Shown in pieces: positions 1 through 9,600 of a stretch of DNA of 64,000 bases. Each line of letters begins with the position of its first letter. The first letter of the stretch is position 1. Below the pieces are notes generated by a model. The model saw only the letters and a program-made list of their open reading frames with translations, was not told the origin of the DNA and did not search any database. The position numbers were made by a program, and so were the translations under genes. The stretch is taken from assembly GCF_900167535.1 (NCBI RefSeq), contig NZ_FUYE01000002.1, forward strand, positions 372,001 through 436,000, read 5' to 3'. This DNA comes from Prosthecobacter debontii (GTDB lineage: Bacteria > Verrucomicrobiota > Verrucomicrobiia > Verrucomicrobiales > Verrucomicrobiaceae).

Positions 1-1
1 T

Positions 2-1546
2 CCGGCTCGCGTCCGTGCCTTTCTCGATGCCTCCCTCAAGGGCTGGCACTATGCCATGAGTCATCGGGAGGAACTGGTCAGCATCATCAAAAATCGCTAC
101 GACTGCCCCTACAGCCGTGAAGCGCTGCTCTTTGAGGCTGATGAAATGGCGCGACTGATGTTCTCGGAGCTCATCGAGATCGGCCACATGAATGAAGGCC
201 GCTGGAGACACATCGGCGACACCTACGTCCGACTGGGGATGCTGACGCCTGACTACGAACTGGAGGGCTTTCTTTACGACCGAAATCCGAAGACCGACCT
301 TTCCTGGCTGCTCTGGACCTTGGGAGCTACGGTAGGCAGCACCCTTTTACTCGGCGGCTTACTGCTGATCCTCATTCGAATCAACAAGCGCATCAAGAAT
401 GCGGAGCGCCAAGCGCGCGAATCCCAAGCCATGTTACAAACGATCATCAACACGATTCCGGTGGGTGTAGTGTGGAAGGATCGTGACTCTCGTATTCTCG
501 GCTGCAATCAGGTCTTCGCCACTTACGCCGGGCTTGGCAGTCCCGAGCAAGCCCGAGGTCTCACCAGTGAAACCCTTCCCTGGGTCGAATCCGAAGACGG
601 CAATGATCAAGTCGTCGAAGAAGGTCGTAAAATCCTATTGGCTGAAAAGACCCTGACGGACAAAGACGGCAAAACCCGCCACTTCTACGAAAGCAAGGTC
701 CCCCTCAAAGACGAGCAAAACCAAACCATCGGTCTTCTCAGCGTTGTCGAAGACATCACGTCTCTCAAAACCGCGGAACAACATCAGACCAAGCTCAAAG
801 ACCGACTTCTCCAGTCTCAGAAATATGAAAGCCTGCATCGCTTGGCCAATGGGGTTTGCCATCACTCCAATAACATCCTCCAGGCCCTAACCAGCTATGC
901 TGAATTAGCTCGTATGCAGTCCCCTCCCGGTCAGACTCGGGACTTTATGGATGGCGTGTTACGAGAGAGTCAGCGTGTGGCCGCGCTTAACCGCGTGCTC
1001 CTCACCTGCACCGGCCACGGATTGCACCAGTTTGAGAAAACAGACATCAAACGTTTCATCGAGGAATCCATGCCGACTCTGAAATGCTGTCTCCCAGGCT
1101 CACACCTCCTGGAATGGCAGCATGAAGGGCTCGACGTGAACATCCTCGCCGACCGCGAAAGCCTGCGCCATCTACTCATCAATCTCCTCACCAATGCCTC
1201 GGAGGCCACTGAGGGCGCGGGCACCATTCATCTTCATACTGGCAAGACCCTCTGCACGTCCTCCGACTTGCAAGAAAACCACGTCGAACCGGCTCCAGCC
1301 CCAGGGCCATATCTGTATATGGATATCATTGACACCGGACGCGGCATGACGCCTGAGGTTCTCCAGATGGTTTTCGATCCCTTCTTTTCCACCAAGTTCA
1401 CCGGGCGCGGTCTGGGCATGGCGGCCACGCTGGGCATCGTCAAGAGCCACCACGGCACCATCAAAATCCAGAGCGAAGCGGGCCATGGCACCACCGTCCG
1501 AGTCCTGCTGCCGCTGCTCAAAGAAGAAGCTGCCCTCAAGACTTAG
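2..1546 (+). CDS. Substrate-binding-domain/PAS hybrid sensor histidine kinase (5' truncated)
   Basis: The reading frame is open to the left edge, so the gene begins outside the window. The first ~85 visible residues look like the C-terminal end of an NMT1/THI5-type periplasmic binding domain (motifs FLDASLKGW, EADEMARLMF). They are followed by one membrane segment (WLLWTLGATVGSTLLLGG), a short linker, a PAS domain (TIINTIPVGVVWKDRD...), an H-box of the form GVCHHSNNILQAL and an HATPase_c domain (NLLTNASEA, DTGRGM, GRGLGM). It is thus a membrane histidine kinase whose sensor is a bound small ligand outside the cytoplasmic membrane. The ligand is unknown; relatives bind pyrimidine precursors, sulfonates or nitrate. 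The last 11 bp overlap the convergent sigma-54 regulator gene. No receiver domain is attached, so the partner is probably encoded elsewhere or is that regulator. Confidence 0.85.
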   Translation, partial: PARVRAFLDASLKGWHYAMSHREELVSIIKNRYDCPYSREALLFEADEMARLMFSELIEIGHMNEGRWRHIGDTYVRLGMLTPDYELEGFLYDRNPKTDLSWLLWTLGATVGSTLLLGGLLLILIRINKRIKNAERQARESQAMLQTIINTIPVGVVWKDRDSRILGCNQVFATYAGLGSPEQARGLTSETLPWVESEDGNDQVVEEGRKILLAEKTLTDKDGKTRHFYESKVPLKDEQNQTIGLLSVVEDITSLKTAEQHQTKLKDRLLQSQKYESLHRLANGVCHHSNNILQALTSYAELARMQSPPGQTRDFMDGVLRESQRVAALNRVLLTCTGHGLHQFEKTDIKRFIEESMPTLKCCLPGSHLLEWQHEGLDVNILADRESLRHLLINLLTNASEATEGAGTIHLHTGKTLCTSSDLQENHVEPAPAPGPYLYMDIIDTGRGMTPEVLQMVFDPFFSTKFTGRGLGMAATLGIVKSHHGTIKIQSEAGHGTTVRVLLPLLKEEAALKT

Positions 1547-2969
1547 GCGTGCGCTTGCGATGCATCCGCACCATGCCCATTTCCTTCAGCTTCCGCTGCA
1601 AAGTGCGGCGACTCATGTTGAGCTTTTCAGCAGCCTCACTGCGATTGTTCCCTGCTCTTTCCAAGGCTTCGAGGATCAAGGTCTTCTCCATCTCGTGGAT
1701 GTCTAACTCGGCTTTGGGAAGCTCGTCAGGCGTTTTGTCCCCCCCCTTGCTAGGCAAGGACACGGACACGGGCACCCGCCAGCCCAGCCCGCCAGGCTGA
1801 GACAGATAGGCAGGCAGGTGTTTGGCCATCACGCGGCTGCTGTTGCTCATTACCACACCATGTTCAATGGCAGCACGTAGCTCACGAACATTGCCGGGCC
1901 AATCATAAGTCATGAGCAGCGGCAATGCATCTTCGCCAAGCGGCTTGTACGTCTTGCCATTTGCTGCGGCTAAATCTTTGAGGAAGTGCTCGGCCAGGAT
2001 GGGGATATCTCCTTTACGGCTGCGCAGCGGTGGCATGTGAATTGTCACCACACGCAAACGCCAATAAAGATCTTCCCTGAACTTGCCTTCCTCCACCATT
2101 TTGGCCAAGTCCCGATTGGTGGCGGCGACCACCCGAACGTCAACTTTGATGGGCTTACTCCCGCCCACTCGTTCAATAGTTTGTTCACCAAGCGCACGCA
2201 AGAGCTTCACTTGAGTGCTGGCGTCGATCTCACCGATCTCATCCAAGAAAAGGGTGCCTCCATCGGCCATTTCAAAGCGGCCGATCCGCCGCTCTTGAGC
2301 GCCGGTAAACGCACCTTTTTCATGGCCAAAAAGCTCACTCTCCAAGATCTGTGGGGACAAAGCGGCGCAATGCACCGTCACCAGCTTCGCTTTGGGGCGG
2401 CCACTCAGATTGTGGATGGCTCGGGCCACCAACTCTTTGCCCGTTCCACTCTCGCCTTCGATCAAGATAGTCGCCCGCGTGGGAGCCACCTGCTGGATGG
2501 TATCGAGAATGGGTTTGAGTGTATCTGCTTTCCCCAAGATGCCTTCGATCGAATACTTTTGCTCGACCTGTTGTTTAAGCGCTTTGTTCTCATGCTCGAG
2601 TTTGCGGCTCTTCAAAGCCCGCTTCACCAACAAATCCACCTCATCGAGATTCAACGGTTTTGTGACGAAGTGGTAGGCCCCGCGGCGCATGGCCTCCACC
2701 GCCGTATCCACACTACCATAGGCTGTCATCATGATGCATACGGGTGGGTGAGGAAGGCCTAAAGCCGTTTCTAGTAAACGCATCCCGTCATCATCACCTA
2801 ACCGAAGATCGGTCAACATCACATCCACATTCTCATGCTTGAGATGTTCGAGCGCCTCAGCAGCGTTTGAAGCAACATAACAATCGAAATCGTCCTCCAA
2901 CGCAAGGCGGAGGCCGTCTCGAGTATGTTTCTCATCATCGACGATGAGGATGGTCGCAGGATCGGTCAT
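1536..2969 (-). CDS. NtrC-family sigma-54-dependent response regulator
   Basis: 477-aa bacterial enhancer-binding protein. An N-terminal receiver domain (ILIVDDEKHTRDGL; phospho-acceptor Asp in MLTDLRLG) precedes a sigma-54 AAA+ domain with Walker A GESGTGKE, the sigma-54 contact motif GAFTGA and the Walker B region GGTLFLDEIGEI, then a Fis-type helix-turn-helix (EALERAGNNRSEAAEKLNMS). It activates sigma-54 RNA polymerase after phosphorylation. I start it at MTDPAT (2969): the frame is open 26 codons further upstream, but that stretch overlaps the toxin gene and precedes the normal receiver start. It begins 4 bp after the toxin stop, in the same transcription direction as the antitoxin and the NtrB-like kinase, which is its likely cognate kinase. 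The target promoters are not identifiable here. Confidence 0.93.
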   Translation of the reverse strand: MTDPATILIVDDEKHTRDGLRLALEDDFDCYVASNAAEALEHLKHENVDVMLTDLRLGDDDGMRLLETALGLPHPPVCIMMTAYGSVDTAVEAMRRGAYHFVTKPLNLDEVDLLVKRALKSRKLEHENKALKQQVEQKYSIEGILGKADTLKPILDTIQQVAPTRATILIEGESGTGKELVARAIHNLSGRPKAKLVTVHCAALSPQILESELFGHEKGAFTGAQERRIGRFEMADGGTLFLDEIGEIDASTQVKLLRALGEQTIERVGGSKPIKVDVRVVAATNRDLAKMVEEGKFREDLYWRLRVVTIHMPPLRSRKGDIPILAEHFLKDLAAANGKTYKPLGEDALPLLMTYDWPGNVRELRAAIEHGVVMSNSSRVMAKHLPAYLSQPGGLGWRVPVSVSLPSKGGDKTPDELPKAELDIHEMEKTLILEALERAGNNRSEAAEKLNMSRRTLQRKLKEMGMVRMHRKRTPKS

Positions 2970-2973
2970 GGGA

Positions 2974-3270
2974 CTATTTACCAAACAAATGTTGACGGAT
3001 GACGCGAGGATTTTGACGAAGATCCATAACGGCGACAAGCACAACACGCTGACTCTGAACTTCGTAAAAGATGCCGTAAGGGAACTTGCTGATCAGTAAA
3101 CGACGATACGGAGTTTGGTAGCGAAGACCTATCTCTGGGTGGCCGCGTAGATAAGTCAGTGCTGCATCCAGACATTGCATGAAGATGTATCCCCGCCCCA
3201 CCTGCTGCTCTTTCAACTGGTTAAACGCAGATTGAATATCAGCTCCCAGGAGAAAGATAAGATCCATCAT
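2974..3270 (-). CDS. RelE/ParE-family toxin
   Basis: 98-aa protein with the typical RelE/ParE C-terminal signature (RRLLISKFPYGIFYEV, then VVLVAVMDLRQNP). Members of this superfamily are mRNA interferases or gyrase poisons; which applies here cannot be read from sequence. I choose the ATG at 3270 because it overlaps the antitoxin stop codon as ATGA, the classic coupling in such modules; the frame is open further upstream inside the antitoxin. The toxin stop lies only 4 bp before the start of the sigma-54 regulator gene, so toxin and regulator are probably on one transcript, and the module sits inside a two-component operon. Confidence 0.88.
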   Translation of the reverse strand: MMDLIFLLGADIQSAFNQLKEQQVGRGYIFMQCLDAALTYLRGHPEIGLRYQTPYRRLLISKFPYGIFYEVQSQRVVLVAVMDLRQNPRVIRQHLFGK

Positions 3271-3491
3271 AGTTGTCGCCCGAGGACTTTTTGCTGAATG
3301 GTTTCCCAAGTTGTAAATTTGTCAGGATGGTCGCGAAAATCCTCCATCCTACGATCCAACTCCGCAATGATGTGCCGCTCGACGGGAACTTCACTGGGGT
3401 GCTCAGCCAAATCATCCCAGAGCTCGCTGACAAAAATAAGTTTTTCAGCCGCCGAGAGCTGCCGAACTTCAGGAAAGTGTTCAATCACCAT
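3267..3491 (-). CDS. Addiction-module antitoxin (Unstab_antitox type)
   Basis: 74-aa acidic protein resembling the addiction module antitoxins paired with RelE/ParE toxins: SAAEKLIFVSELWDDLAEHP, then AELDRRMEDFRDHPDKFTTWE, the usual Glu/Asp-rich helical pattern with a conserved W near the C-terminus. There is no recognisable DNA-binding fold, as is common in this family. It overlaps the toxin start by 4 bp. A 59-bp AT-rich gap separates it from the upstream kinase gene; this could hold a promoter for the module, but I cannot assign one. Confidence 0.85.
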   Translation of the reverse strand: MVIEHFPEVRQLSAAEKLIFVSELWDDLAEHPSEVPVERHIIAELDRRMEDFRDHPDKFTTWETIQQKVLGRQL

Positions 3492-3550
3492 AAAGTAACG
3501 TCCGGGTTAAATTTTGTATCTCAGAATAGATCATTTTAGTTCGATGTCGC

Positions 3551-4726
3551 TCACGAGTTGCTAGATGACGGAGGTTTGATTTCGTCAACAGTCCCCGCCT
3601 CCAACAGCCGCACTTTACGCTCAATCAGAGGCAACCAGAGGCTGACGCGCGTGCCCTTACCCACACGGCTTTCGATATCGATCTCGCCACCGTGTTCACG
3701 AATGATCCGTCTGACAATCAGGAGTCCCAAGCCTGTGCCTGTCGCCCGAGTCGTGGAGAAGGGCTGAAACAATCTCCCCATCTGCTCTGGGCTGATGCCT
3801 TTACCAGAATCTTCAAAACTCAGGTGAACTTCGAAGTCCGTGTAACTGCCTTGGATCGTCAGCGTGCCGCCTTGGGGCATGGCTTGGCAAGCGTTACGAA
3901 TGAGGTTATAAAGCGCCTGCTTCATCTGGTCAGCATCCAGAGGCATGGCGGGCATATCCGTGCGAAGATCCAACCGCACCTTGACCCCAGCCTGGTCGAG
4001 ATCTGGCTTTAAAAAACGTAGACTCTCATGAACCAGATCCGAGATCTGCACGCGCTGGAGCTGCGGCTTCGTAGGGCGAATGGCCGATAAAAATTGACTG
4101 ATGATGCGGTCCATCCGCTTGATCTCTCCCGTGGCGACATCCAGATGTTCACGTAGCGGGTCGGAGCTCTTCCCCATTTTCTTCAACCGCCGCTCCAGCA
4201 ATTGCAGATGAATGGTGAGCGAATTCAAAGGATTGCCCAACTCATGAGCCACCCCGGCTGCGAGAAGAGTGAAAGCATTCAGCCGCTCGCTTTCGATCTG
4301 CTCCTCCGTTCGTTTGCGGGTTTCCGTCACATCCCGAATGAGCATGACGAATCCCAGCGGCTGGTGATCATCAATGCTGGTGATGTAGAAGTTTAGAAAT
4401 CGATTTTCGGGGTAAAACGTCTCCAAATCCCGACTGACCACGGTGCCGGGTTTTAGCAGTTCCGTCCAATCCAGTCCGCGCAGGCCTTGGGTGATCTTTT
4501 GACCGATCACCTGTTCTTCTTTCAAGCCGAAGAGCTGACAAGCCGCCCGGTTGACGTAGGTGACACGCCGCTCGTTATCCAGCAGAATGACCCCCTCCTG
4601 GAGAGCCTGAAAAGTTTTCTCGAGAAAGCCTTTTTCCTTGATCAACTCAACGACAACCCCCTGGACCTCGGAGGGCTCCAGGCGGTCCATGCGTTTGAGC
4701 AGCTTGTCTAGGAAGGCAGATCTCAT
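3551..4726 (-). CDS. NtrB-like PAS sensor histidine kinase
   Basis: 391-aa soluble kinase with no membrane segment. Residues ~35-150 form a PAS domain (FQALQEGVILLDNERRVTYV), ~150-225 a HisKA domain with phospho-accepting His in AAGVAHELGNPLNSL, and ~255-370 an HATPase_c domain (NLIRNACQAMPQGG, DSGKGI, GTGLGL). The architecture and H-box are those of NtrB-type kinases that pair with sigma-54 activators, and such an activator lies downstream in the same orientation beyond a toxin-antitoxin pair. Its start codon is only 3 bp from the divergent cutA start, so each gene's promoter must lie inside the other's coding sequence or further away. Confidence 0.92.
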   Translation of the reverse strand: MRSAFLDKLLKRMDRLEPSEVQGVVVELIKEKGFLEKTFQALQEGVILLDNERRVTYVNRAACQLFGLKEEQVIGQKITQGLRGLDWTELLKPGTVVSRDLETFYPENRFLNFYITSIDDHQPLGFVMLIRDVTETRKRTEEQIESERLNAFTLLAAGVAHELGNPLNSLTIHLQLLERRLKKMGKSSDPLREHLDVATGEIKRMDRIISQFLSAIRPTKPQLQRVQISDLVHESLRFLKPDLDQAGVKVRLDLRTDMPAMPLDADQMKQALYNLIRNACQAMPQGGTLTIQGSYTDFEVHLSFEDSGKGISPEQMGRLFQPFSTTRATGTGLGLLIVRRIIREHGGEIDIESRVGKGTRVSLWLPLIERKVRLLEAGTVDEIKPPSSSNS

Positions 4727-4729
4727 ACA

Positions 4730-5071
4730 ATGACGGCTATGACCGAAATTCTGCTGGTTTTAAGTACGTTTCCAGATGTCGAAAAGGCGAGACAAACTGG
4801 CACAGCGCTGGTGGAATCGCAACTGGCTGCATGTGTCAGTTTGTGTCCTCAGCTAGAGTCGATTTATCGCTGGCAGGGAGCTGTAGAGACCAACGCCGAA
4901 GTCCTGGCGATTTTTAAAACGACCGCGGGAACCTACCCTGCTCTGGAGAAACGCTTACGCGAACTCCACCCCTACGAGCTGCCTGAGATCGTGGCCCTCC
5001 CTGCCGCTCAGGTCAGTGCGGCTTATGCTCAGTGGGTCGCTAAGGAAGTCACACAGCCGATCATTGTTTAG
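4730..5071 (+). CDS. cutA: CutA divalent-cation tolerance protein
   Basis: 113-aa CutA1 family protein, a small trimeric ferredoxin-like protein linked to tolerance of copper and other divalent cations. Family signatures are seen: LVLSTFPDVEKARQTGTALV at the N-terminus, AACVSLCPQLESIYRWQG, then FKTT and LHPYELPEIVALP. The ATG at 4730 is followed in frame by a second ATG at 4739 (MTEILLVLS), which matches the usual family N-terminus equally well. The stop codon overlaps that of the convergent LOG-family gene by 4 bp (TTAG). Confidence 0.95.
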   Translation: MTAMTEILLVLSTFPDVEKARQTGTALVESQLAACVSLCPQLESIYRWQGAVETNAEVLAIFKTTAGTYPALEKRLRELHPYELPEIVALPAAQVSAAYAQWVAKEVTQPIIV

Positions 5072-5655
5072 CGTTCCGCAGCCACCATGGTTTCGATCCA
5101 CTTGCCCAAGTCTGGAGCCTGAAACGCTCGCATTTGAGCCAACAGATCATCGGGATTGTCCGAAACGAGGACACAATTCCGGTGAACTTGGCGCAAAAAC
5201 CCCTGTGAGGCCATGTGATCAAGGAACTGGAGCAGTCCATCGAAGAAGCCATTCACATTGAACAAACCCACAGGTTTTCCGTGGAAGCTAAGTTGCAGCC
5301 AAGTCAGGGTTTCAAACAACTCATCGAGCGTGCCAAACCCCCCCGGAAGAGCGATAAAACCGTCGCTCAAGTCCACCATCATCTGCTTCCGCTCATGCAT
5401 TGAGCGCACGACATGCAATTCAGTCACTCCGCCATGCCCCAACTCTTTTTCCATGAGGGATTGAGGAATCACCCCGATGACCTTGCCTCCAGCCTCCAGA
5501 GCAGCATCAGCAATCACCCCCATCAGGCCCACATTTCCGCCGCCATAAACGAGTCCGATGCCCTGGCGTGCCAAATGGGCTGCTAGACCGGCAGCAGCTT
5601 GGCGATAGAGAGGATCATGCCCACCATTAGCTCCACAATAGATCGCGATACGCAT
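5068..5655 (-). CDS. LOG family protein (TIGR00730-type nucleotide phosphoribohydrolase)
   Basis: 195-aa Rossmann-like protein of the LOG family, long mis-annotated as lysine decarboxylase. Characterised members hydrolyse nucleoside 5'-monophosphates, including cytokinin riboside monophosphate, to base and ribose-5-phosphate. Key motifs are present: YGGGNVGLMGVIADAAL, SMHERKQMM and the active-site signature PGGFGTLDELFE. I start at MRIAIYCGA (5655); the frame is open 8 codons further upstream, but these do not fit the family N-terminus. It converges on cutA with stop codons sharing TTAG. Confidence 0.93.
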   Translation of the reverse strand: MRIAIYCGANGGHDPLYRQAAAGLAAHLARQGIGLVYGGGNVGLMGVIADAALEAGGKVIGVIPQSLMEKELGHGGVTELHVVRSMHERKQMMVDLSDGFIALPGGFGTLDELFETLTWLQLSFHGKPVGLFNVNGFFDGLLQFLDHMASQGFLRQVHRNCVLVSDNPDDLLAQMRAFQAPDLGKWIETMVAAER

Positions 5656-5743
5656 CTGCTTTCTTTGTGCGTAAACCACCTTTTCATCAAGAGCAGAAAA
5701 CCTTCACTTGGCGTCCCCTGGGAAACTCCCCCATGTTAACATC

Positions 5744-6631
5744 ATGACCGTTCACACGCTCGATCTGCATTTTCAGAACACTCCAGGGCTCATCGCTGCC
5801 TATCTGGTAGAAAGTCAGGGAGAATTGGCCCTGATCGAAACAGGGCCAGGCTCAACCTTACCCACACTTTGCCAAGCCATCTCGAACTTAGGGTTCCGTC
5901 TCGAAAGTGTGCGCCATGTCTTAGTCACTCACATCCATCTGGACCACGCAGGTGCTGCCGGGTGGTGGGCGCAACAGGGAGCCCAGGTGTATTGTCACAC
6001 GAACGCGGCCCGTCATCTTATCGATCCAAGCCGTCTGGTCGAAAGTGCCCGCATGGTTTATGGTGATGCCATGGACCGCCTCTGGGGAGAGATGTTACCT
6101 GCCCCTGCTGAAAAGGTGACGATCCTCAAGGATGGAGAAAGCCTAGTCATCGGAGATCAGCAGATTGTCGCCTGCGATACACCGGGGCACGCCAGGCATC
6201 ATCTGGCCTTTATCGTTGGCTCCGCCTGTTTTACGGGAGATGTCGCGGGGCTTCGGTTGAAGCAAAGCGGCTATCTGTCTGTCACCGCAGCTCCCCCCCA
6301 ATTCGATCCTCCCGCCTACCTCGCATCCTTGAATCGGCTTCTGGCAGGTCATTTCGATCGGCTTTTTCTCACCCATTTCGGAGAAATCACGGATGTCCAA
6401 AAGCACCTTCTTCATTACCAAGGCCGGGTTGAGCAAGTCCACCAAAATGTCCGGCAATGGGTCCAACAAGGCCTAACCGAAGATCAGCTCCGTGAAAAAT
6501 ATGAGGATACTGAGCGGACCTTGGCTACCTCCGTAGGGCTCTCGGAGGAAGCTTGGAGGCTTCATGAAATGGCTAACTCGACCCAGATGTGCGCCGATGG
6601 AGTGCGCCTTTTTGTGGAAAAGAATTCTTAG
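5744..6631 (+). CDS. MBL-fold metallo-hydrolase
   Basis: 295-aa metallo-beta-lactamase-fold hydrolase with the metal-binding motif THIHLDHAG (HxHxDH), a second metal His in DTPGHARHHLA, an Asp ligand in CFTGDVAG and the C-terminal LTHFG His. It resembles the glyoxalase II-like and uncharacterised MBL hydrolases of about 300 aa; the substrate is unknown. ATG 5744 (MTVHTLDLH) is preferred over an upstream in-frame TTG at 5708. Its stop overlaps that of the convergent hybrid kinase by 4 bp (TTAG), the same arrangement as cutA/LOG. Confidence 0.88.
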   Translation: MTVHTLDLHFQNTPGLIAAYLVESQGELALIETGPGSTLPTLCQAISNLGFRLESVRHVLVTHIHLDHAGAAGWWAQQGAQVYCHTNAARHLIDPSRLVESARMVYGDAMDRLWGEMLPAPAEKVTILKDGESLVIGDQQIVACDTPGHARHHLAFIVGSACFTGDVAGLRLKQSGYLSVTAAPPQFDPPAYLASLNRLLAGHFDRLFLTHFGEITDVQKHLLHYQGRVEQVHQNVRQWVQQGLTEDQLREKYEDTERTLATSVGLSEEAWRLHEMANSTQMCADGVRLFVEKNS

Positions 6632-9600
6632 CGCACAGCTTCTGCAAGCACCCGCCGGAGCTGTGCAAAGTCCACGGGTTTGGTCAGGTGATTTACAAAT
6701 CCCGCTTCATAAGCCAAGCGTTGATCCTCTTCCATGCCATAGCCAGTCAGGGCAATGCCGCGCAGGCCGTGTCGGTCGCGCAAGCGGCGCATCAAGTCGA
6801 TACCGGTGCCGTCGGGTAAACCGATATCACTGACCACCAAATCATAGACGGATCCTTTGGCTAATCTCTCAGCGTCAGCCACCAAGCTCGCGGTATCCAC
6901 GTGGTGTCCCGCGCGTCTCAAAAGCCGGGCCAAAACGGTCAGGGTCGGCTCATGATCCTCCACCAACAGCAGTCGCAGCGGCAGGGAGTCCGAAGATCTG
7001 TTGTCCTTCGAGGTATCCTGTGAGGGATCGCTGTCCCTACTAAAGTCGCCATCAAACGAAACGACCGGCAACTCCACACGAAAAGTTGCACCGCAATCTT
7101 GGCCTGCGCTCTCTGCAAAGATACCACCTCCATGCATATCGACGATAGCCTTGGAAATAGCCAAGCCTAAACCCAATCCTCCGAAACGGTGATCATTGGC
7201 CAAACCAGCTTGTTCAAATGGTAAAAAGATCTTCTGAAGCGTTTCTGGAGCGATCCCGATGCCGTCGTCCGTCACCTCCACGAGCAATCTCTCGCCTTCA
7301 TTACGGGAGACGATGGAAATGCGTCCCCTTGCAGGGGTGAACTTCACCGCATTTTTGAGCAGGTTCCAAAACACTTGCTGCAAACGTGACGGATCACACT
7401 CCAGCCAAGCATGTTGGGCCAACAGCTTCACTTCAATCACCAATCCCTTCGCCTGGGCTTCATCTCTCACAATCTCCAGGGCTAATGCGATCAAGGAATG
7501 CGCGTCTGTCTTTTGCAGTCTTAGCGCCAGCTTGCCGTGGATGATTCGAGTGAGGTCTAACAAATCATCGATCAAACGAGCCTCCATCATGATGTTACGG
7601 CGCATCATGTAAAGGGTATCGTGCACATGAGAAGGCAGGGCTGGATCCTCACACAAATCTTCCGCCGCCATGAGCACGGGCGTCAGCGGTGTACGTAACT
7701 CATGCGACAAGACCGCAAGGAATTCGTCTTTGGCTCGATTCGCTCTTTCTGCTTCGGCCTTAGCTTCACGAGCCAACTCCTCAGCACGCACCACATCGTC
7801 GATATCCGTGGACGTACCATACCAGCGAATCACCTCTCCTCGCTCATCACGAAGCGGAACACCTCGGCCCAAATACCATCGATAGGCGCCTGTGGCCTGA
7901 TCTCGCCAACGGTAGCGCGTTTGATAATCTTCGCCGGTGCGCACGGAATGGGCCCAGCGGTCGATCGAATGCTCGATATCCTCTGGATGCATCACTGCAA
8001 GCCAACTGATGGAACCTACTTCACCATCCGGGCGACCCGACAACTCATACCACCGTCGGTTGTAATAGCTGACATAACCGTCTGGGTTAGCTAACCAAAC
8101 GACTTGAGGCATGATGTCCGCAATCTGGCGAAATCGCTCTTCACTCTCTTGCAGCACCCGCGTGATTTGCGCCCTCTGGAGCGCTTCCCAGCAGCGATTG
8201 GCCACCAACTGCACCAAGGAAACTTCATCTTCCGTCCACTGTCTTGCAGTCGTCATATGGACCGCCATCGCTCCGACAAATCGACCTTCTTTGTGCAATG
8301 GAACACAGATGACTGCACGAATTTGAGTCTCGTGATACACTGCAAGCTCCGCCTCAGACAACGGCAAGACCTCGACATCCTCCACCACATAAGGCTGATC
8401 CGCACGCATCAGGCGTAAGACCTCTTCGCCAAACTGAGTGAATGTAAAACGGCCCACAATGCTGGGAACCCCTCGGGTGTAATCTCCCGTGATCGACATC
8501 GTGTCCTGATCCTCGCCGATATCTGCGTACGCACAGCGGTTCACTTGCAAATACTCGCCTAACAAACGAGCAGAAATAGCGACGATTTCTTCCGCATCGC
8601 CCAAGGGTCGGACCGCATCGTCTAACTCGACTAAAAAACTCTGTCGCTTTTCTTGCTTACGGCGCTCCGTGATATCGACAAATGCGCCAATACTCCCCCT
8701 CGGTTTACCATCTTCGTCAAACAAAGGAGCGATGGACTCCAGAAGCCGCACCTCACGGCCATCTGCATGCACAACATTGATCTCACAATCACGCACGGCA
8801 ATTCCCTCGCGTGCGGCAACCTGCATCGGAAGCTTTTCGTTGGGAATCTCATTCCCCCAGTCGTCTGTCACACGAAAGTTGGTTGGGGCCTCCCCCTCGG
8901 GAGCCGTCTTGGAAGCATTCGCTCCTTGAGGCACTTCCAAAATCGATGAAAAGACTTTGTTGATACGAATATTCCGACATTCGGGATCGTTGGCGATAGC
9001 GATGCCAATGGGCAACACATCCAAGAGCGTTTCTAGTTCAGCCACGCGCGCGCGTTTTTCTTGGTCCAATCGATTCACTTCAAACTCTGCCTGATGACGA
9101 TTCGTCACGTCTTTAAAGATGACCGCCACCTGTGACTTTTGAGGCAAACCGATCGGAAAGGCATACAAGTCAAACTGGCGTTTCAGAGACTCTGAACTCT
9201 GTGAAAAACGTAGAGGTTTTTGCTCCCGAGCCACCTTCCCATAAATTTCAAACCAATGCGCCTCGTGCACCGGATTGAGTTCCTTCATGGTTTTCCCCAC
9301 GGCATCTTTTAAACCTGTGTGCGTTTCGAAAGCAGGATTGATTTCTTGAAAAAGATAGTCCTGAGGCTGGCCGTGCTTATCCCACACCATTTCAATCACA
9401 CAGAAGCCATCATCGATGGAGTTGAATAAGGTTCGATAACGTTCCTCGCTTTCTCTTAAAGCCCTCTCGGCCTCCTTAGCTTGGGTTATCTCTTGGAAAT
9501 AGACCGCCAATCCACCACTGCGAATGGGATATGCTCGGATCGAAAACCAGCGGTTCCAAGGTGGATAAAAGGTCTCAAACTCGACGGAGATCTGCTCGGC

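Noticed and set aside
1986..2762. 258-codon plus-strand frame antisense to the sigma-54 regulator
   Set aside because: No recognisable domain, His/Gln/Phe-rich shadow composition, and the opposite strand encodes complete REC/AAA+/Fis domains.
2970..3047. 26-codon N-terminal extension of the sigma-54 regulator
   Set aside because: It overlaps the toxin coding sequence and adds residues not expected before a receiver domain; MTDPAT at 2969 fits.
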